Part shown: piece by piece, positions 39,301 through 42,164 of the stretch | Position numbering within the stretch: position 1 is the stretch's first letter | Layout: each line of letters begins with the position of its first letter | Assembly (NCBI RefSeq): GCF_946479715.1 | Contig: NZ_CAMLHF010000018.1 | Span: 1-42,164 of the forward strand | Direction of reading: 5' to 3' | DNA: 42,164 bases | From: an uncultured Pedobacter sp. | GTDB taxonomy: Bacteria; Bacteroidota; Bacteroidia; Sphingobacteriales; Sphingobacteriaceae | Program-made: the position numbers and the translations under genes | Notes under the pieces: model-generated | Database searches by the model: none | Told to the model about the DNA's origin: nothing | The model's input: the letters and a program-made list of their open reading frames with translations, nothing else

Positions 39301-42164
39301 CTGGTGGGTTAACTGTTACAGTTACTGCTTTAGCGGTAGCTGCTGTATTTTCACATCTGTTAGATCCCTTAACTGTTACATAGTATGTAGTTGTTGCAGT
39401 AAGTACCGGAGTTTCGAATGTTACTCCTGTAAAGACAAGCTTAGTTAAAGCAGCATCACTATACCAATTGAATATTGGAGCAGTTACTGTAGTAGTGGTT
39501 GCGGTTAACTTCGCTTTTGTACCAGCACAGTATGGCGCATCAGCACCTGCTACGTTAATATCAGCAGCTGTTGCCGGTGGATTAACTGTTACAGTTACGG
39601 TTTTAGCTGTAGCTGCTGTGTTCTCACATTTATTGCTTCCTCTTACTGTTACATAGTATGTAGTAGTTGCAGTAAGTACTGGTGTAATGAAAGTTGCACC
39701 TTGGAATACCTGATCAGTTAAGGCAGCATCACTATACCATGTGAATACCGGCGATAGTACTGTTGCACTTGTAGCAGATAGTGTAGCTTTTGCTCCTGCA
39801 CAGAATGGCGCTTGATTACCAGTTACACTGATGTCAGATGCTATTGCAGGTGGATTTACAATTAAGGTAACTATTTCTGCATTTGAAGCCAGGTTCTCAC
39901 ATTTGTTGGATCCACTAACAGTTACATAATATGTAGTTGTTGCTGCAAGTGAAGGGATAACAAATTTAGTTCCTGTAAATACAAGTTTAGTTAATGCAGC
40001 ATCACTGTACCAGTTAAATATCGGATTAGTCACTGTAGTAGTGGTAGCCGTAAGTTCAACTTTAGCGCCTGCACAGAATGGAGCACTTCCTCCTGTTACG
40101 TCAAGATCCGCTGCGGTTGCCGGAGGGTTTACTGTAAGAGTAACCACTTTAGCATCTGCAGGTGTATTCGCACATTTATTAGATCCGGTTACTGACACAT
40201 AATAAGTTGTTGTGGCAGTAAGAAGTGGAGTATCGAATATTGCGCCCTGGAATACAACATCTGTTAATGCTGCATTACTGTACCATGTGAATACCGGATT
40301 AGTTACTGTTGTACTAGTTGCTGTTAACTTAGCAGAAGTTCCTGCACAGAATGGCGCATTTGCTCCGGCAACATTTATATCAGCAGCTACGGCAGAAGGA
40401 TTGATTGTTAATGTAATTTTTGTGCGTGGAGTTGTATTCACACAAGAGTTTGCATTAACTGCCTCTACGTAGAAATCATGAGGACCAACTGCAAGGTTTG
40501 CAGGTGTAATATAAGTATTGGTATTGCTTGCCAACAGATTTCCACCTGTAGCAGCATCGTACCAGTTGAAAGTAACACCTACTACAGGATTCACAGCCAG
40601 TGTTGCCGAAGTATTAGGGCAAGTAGTTGCTGGGTTTCCAGTAGCCGCTACCGGAGCATTCGGTGCTGCAAGAATTGTTACTGTTATTTTTGTTTTAGCA
40701 CTTAAACAATCTATAGCATCATTAACTGCAGCTACATAGAAATCGTAAGTTCCAGCAGCAAGAGTTGGGTCAGTTGCTAGACTTACACCATCTTTTCCAG
40801 TTAAGTAAGTAATGGTTTGTCCGTTGCGCATAAACCATTTGTAAGTAAGACCAGTTACCGGGTTCTTAACAAACAAGTTTGCTGAAGTACCTGTACAAGC
40901 AGTAGCTGTAGCACTCTGTACTGATGGCGCTACCAGGATACGTTGAGCATAGTTAAAGTCGAGCGTGGTTAACACAGCGGCTAAACCAGATCTTAATCTT
41001 AACTCAACCCCATCAAATTGTTTTTGTGGTACGTAAGTAATGATTGCTTCACTATTTCCACTAAGGATTTGTACATCAACAATTGGATTGCTAACAACAA
41101 GCCTATCGTTATTACTTGCACCGTTATTTAAAGTAGTTACCTCAATAGATGATAAAACACCTAATGAAAGCAATTTACCTGGCGAAGTAATACGTAATCT
41201 AAGTGTATCGCCTACACTGCTAAGCCCACCAGTGAAGCCTACTTGTTGATAAACCGAAGCACCTAAGGCACCTACAGGCATAACAAATGAAGATCCACTT
41301 TCAGTATTGTTGTCTACTGCAAATCCAGGGTTGAATACCGCCGATAGTACAGCTACACCATCAACACCATCTTTGATAGCTACTGTTGCTGCCTGACATG
41401 GAACTGCAACCGGATTCGGTTTTGGAAGAATAGTCACATCAACACTTGCAGCGGCAGAGGCAGGACATGCTCCCGCTCCAGTTATCTCTACAGTTACGTA
41501 GAATGTTTTTACAATTGGTGCATTGGTTAAATTATCTAAAGCACCTGTTGTGTATTGTGCACCAGTGTGAACTAATGTTGTTAAGGCTGCATCACTATAC
41601 CATTTAAATACAGCACCGGCAGTACTTGAAGTAGCGACAAGCACAGCAGGAGAACCTGAACTAATGGTTACAGCGGCTGGAGTAATTACCGGTGGATTTA
41701 ATGTACCTACCTTAATGGTTGCTGTTGCTCTTCCTGAAGTACCGCATGAAGTTACTGCCTCTACAGAATATGTAGTTTGGGCCGCTCCAACTGTTGCAGT
41801 AAAGGTCACACCATCTTTTCCGGTTTGGTAAGCACCATTACCGTCATACCATTTATAAGTTACGCCAACAAGCGGGTTACTTACCTCAATGGTAACCTGA
41901 TTTCCAACACAACTGTTAATAGTTGCATTAACCAATACTGGTGTTGTTGGAGCAGGGGTAACAATTACATTAACTGATGTTCTGTAGCTGGTACATCCAG
42001 AAGCAGTAACTGCTTCTACATAGAATTTAGTGTTAGCTGATAAAGCAGGTGTTGTAAAGGTAGCACCGTCTTTTCCAGTTTGATATGCACCGGCCTCATT
42101 GTACCATTTATATGTAATGCCAGGTAGAGCAGTTTGTACTGCTAAAGTAGCTGTTTGGTTTGCG
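36338..42164 (-). CDS. Giant Ig-repeat surface adhesin with T9SS type B (CHU_C) sorting domain, 5' end beyond window
   Basis: The frame is open from the right edge (first complete codon at 42163) to the stop, giving 1941 visible residues; the signal peptide lies outside. Ig-like/PKD-like domains of 80-91 residues run through most of it. They include ten very similar copies of 91 residues, each with Cys19 and Cys77 placed for a disulfide. A different domain of about 155 residues interrupts them (about 40930-41405). Three further Ig-like units, a fibronectin type III domain (about 36630-36895) and the C-terminal gliding-motility-type sorting domain follow (VPNTFTPNNDGKNDILYVYG, VYNQWGQFIYESLN, WDGTYKG, PNGVYVYFLEA). 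It is probably a cell-surface adhesin similar in role to SprB. The PorP/SprF and PorE-like genes follow in the same orientation. Confidence 0.9.
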   Translation of the reverse strand, partial: ANQTATLAVQTALPGITYKWYNEAGAYQTGKDGATFTTPALSANTKFYVEAVTASGCTSYRTSVNVIVTPAPTTPVLVNATINSCVGNQVTIEVSNPLVGVTYKWYDGNGAYQTGKDGVTFTATVGAAQTTYSVEAVTSCGTSGRATATIKVGTLNPPVITPAAVTISSGSPAVLVATSSTAGAVFKWYSDAALTTLVHTGAQYTTGALDNLTNAPIVKTFYVTVEITGAGACPASAAASVDVTILPKPNPVAVPCQAATVAIKDGVDGVAVLSAVFNPGFAVDNNTESGSSFVMPVGALGASVYQQVGFTGGLSSVGDTLRLRITSPGKLLSLGVLSSIEVTTLNNGASNNDRLVVSNPIVDVQILSGNSEAIITYVPQKQFDGVELRLRSGLAAVLTTLDFNYAQRILVAPSVQSATATACTGTSANLFVKNPVTGLTYKWFMRNGQTITYLTGKDGVSLATDPTLAAGTYDFYVAAVNDAIDCLSAKTKITVTILAAPNAPVAATGNPATTCPNTSATLAVNPVVGVTFNWYDAATGGNLLASNTNTYITPANLAVGPHDFYVEAVNANSCVNTTPRTKITLTINPSAVAADINVAGANAPFCAGTSAKLTATSTTVTNPVFTWYSNAALTDVVFQGAIFDTPLLTATTTYYVSVTGSNKCANTPADAKVVTLTVNPPATAADLDVTGGSAPFCAGAKVELTATTTTVTNPIFNWYSDAALTKLVFTGTKFVIPSLAATTTYYVTVSGSNKCENLASNAEIVTLIVNPPAIASDISVTGNQAPFCAGAKATLSATSATVLSPVFTWYSDAALTDQVFQGATFITPVLTATTTYYVTVRGSNKCENTAATAKTVTVTVNPPATAADINVAGADAPYCAGTKAKLTATTTTVTAPIFNWYSDAALTKLVFTGVTFETPVLTATTTYYVTVKGSNRCENTAATAKAVTVTVNPPALATDINVAGADAPFCSGNSARLVASSTTVTNPVFTWYSDAALTTVAFTGSVFNTPVLTATTTYYVTVRGANKCENATGNAKIITLTVNPPATAADIIVKGADSPFCAGTKATLDASSTTVTNPVFTWYSDAALTNAVFTGEKFITPILTVTTKYYVTVRGNNKCENLAASAKVVTVTVNPPASAADLSVTGNSAPLCAGATATLTATTTTVTNPIFTWYSDAALTTVAFTGPVFKTPVLTATTTYYVTVSGSNRCETLAADAKVVTVTVNPPATAADINVAGNNGTFCAGTKATLVASSTTVTNPVFTWYSDAALTTVVFTGSSFETPVLTATKTYYVTVRGDNKCENSAASAKAVTVVVNPPSSAADLNVAGNNAAFCAGTTATLTASSTTVTNPVFTWYSDAALTNAVFTGAEFTTPLLTATTSYYVTVRGDNRCENTAATAKVVTLIVNPPASAADIAVAGAGSPFCAGTTATLTASSTTVTNPVFTWYSDAALTNAVFTGAEFTTPVLTATTNYYVTVRGSNRCENLAASAKVITLTVNPLPETPDVASAGTSICSGESTVLKVDNAEAGILYQWYSASVGGTLLFSGEQFTTPTLTTNTDYYVLAVSASGCGNATGRVKVTVTVSPKPLTPIVVSAVVDACIGAPAVLSVSSPQTNGVTYKWYTTPVAGTAVGTGTSFTTPAITTTTTYYVEASTASCVSAGRTAVKVNASPIPTAPTAISGADGPLCSGTTATLSVTNPDAALTYSWYTAATGGTSIAQGVTFTTPALTTTTTYYVESSNAAGCSSTTRTSVVVTVLGKLDAPVVTVKENKATEITFQWNPIPGATAYEVSLDNGVTWVAPTDGATGTTYRVPGLKPDQSVTIRVRAKGQLDCQLSDATSLTAKSDNPLGNTVFVPNTFTPNNDGKNDILYVYGNTIAKMKLRVYNQWGQFIYESLNIQNGWDGTYKGDIQPNGVYVYFLEAEFNDGTKTTKKGTITLLR
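37673..40402 (-). repeat. Ten tandem 273-bp repeats inside the adhesin gene
   Basis: Ten contiguous units of exactly 273 bp (91 codons) fall at boundaries 40402, 40129, 39856, 39583, 39310, 39037, 38764, 38491, 38218 and 37945, ending at 37673. Each begins at or near Asn-Pro-Pro and contains FCAG, FTWYSDAALT and YYVTV motifs. No unit has gained or lost a codon. Confidence 0.95.

Noticed and set aside
37494..40739. Series of plus-strand open frames of 62-88 codons repeating every 273 bp opposite the adhesin.
   Set aside because: They are the antisense frame of the Ig repeats. Their period equals the repeat unit and they have no protein-like features of their own.

Overview
The window looks like chromosomal DNA from a Bacteroidota organism of the Sphingobacteriaceae, most likely Pedobacter or a close relative. 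The reasons are type IX secretion (T9SS) sorting domains with a PorP/SprF-type partner, two DUF6266 proteins, a PID-CTERM-like mini-protein, TTG-N(18-21)-TANNTTTG promoters, moderate-to-low GC, and few Shine-Dalgarno sequences. The genus is an inference from gene content. No rRNA, tRNA, CRISPR array or complete insertion sequence was seen.

Layout. 1-3041: a cut-off CRY-DASH cryptochrome gene diverges from a TIGR01777 epimerase overlapped by a class I photolyase, forming a light and DNA-repair block. 3066-4488: two FKBP-type prolyl isomerase lipoproteins. 4553-10552: a beta-oxidation operon in the order marR, fadN, fadA, fadE, with a terminator and a promoter overlaid by two copies of a candidate MarR operator. 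10576-15563: an OmpA-family porin, a gamma-glutamyltransferase, and a long-chain acyl-CoA synthetase that overlaps the transferase gene. 15731-18147: an unusual stretch with two DUF6266 paralogues, a 202-bp dyad made of sixteen 11-bp units, a 72-residue protein, and a GC-rich foldable element inside AT-rich DNA. 18148-19913: an Rpn-family PD-(D/E)XK nuclease, a small outer-membrane barrel, and repeat remnants. 19914-28324: an M61 peptidase, then an RND efflux operon (adaptor, pump, TolC channel) followed by a sugar-kinase-like gene. 28314-32839: an overlooked 59-residue PID-CTERM-like protein, a perfect 26-bp palindrome, a large DUF2341/LamG T9SS cargo protein, a small zinc-finger protein and a GAF protein. 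33151-42164: a T9SS surface cassette of a giant type B adhesin (5' end beyond the window), a PorP/SprF-like barrel and a PorE-architecture OmpA protein, closed by a terminator.

How the genes work together. FadN, FadA and FadE carry out fatty-acid beta-oxidation, the acyl-CoA synthetase can feed them, and the MarR protein probably controls the operon and itself. The adhesin carries the secretion signal, the PorP/SprF-like protein is its probable outer-membrane partner, and the PorE-like protein probably links that complex to peptidoglycan. The adaptor, pump and TolC protein form a tripartite efflux machine.

The least explained part is 15731-17723. There two DUF6266 proteins, a small orphan protein, a symmetric 11-bp repeat dyad and a foldable GC-rich element all lie in the same orientation. 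I do not recognise this combination as a described system.
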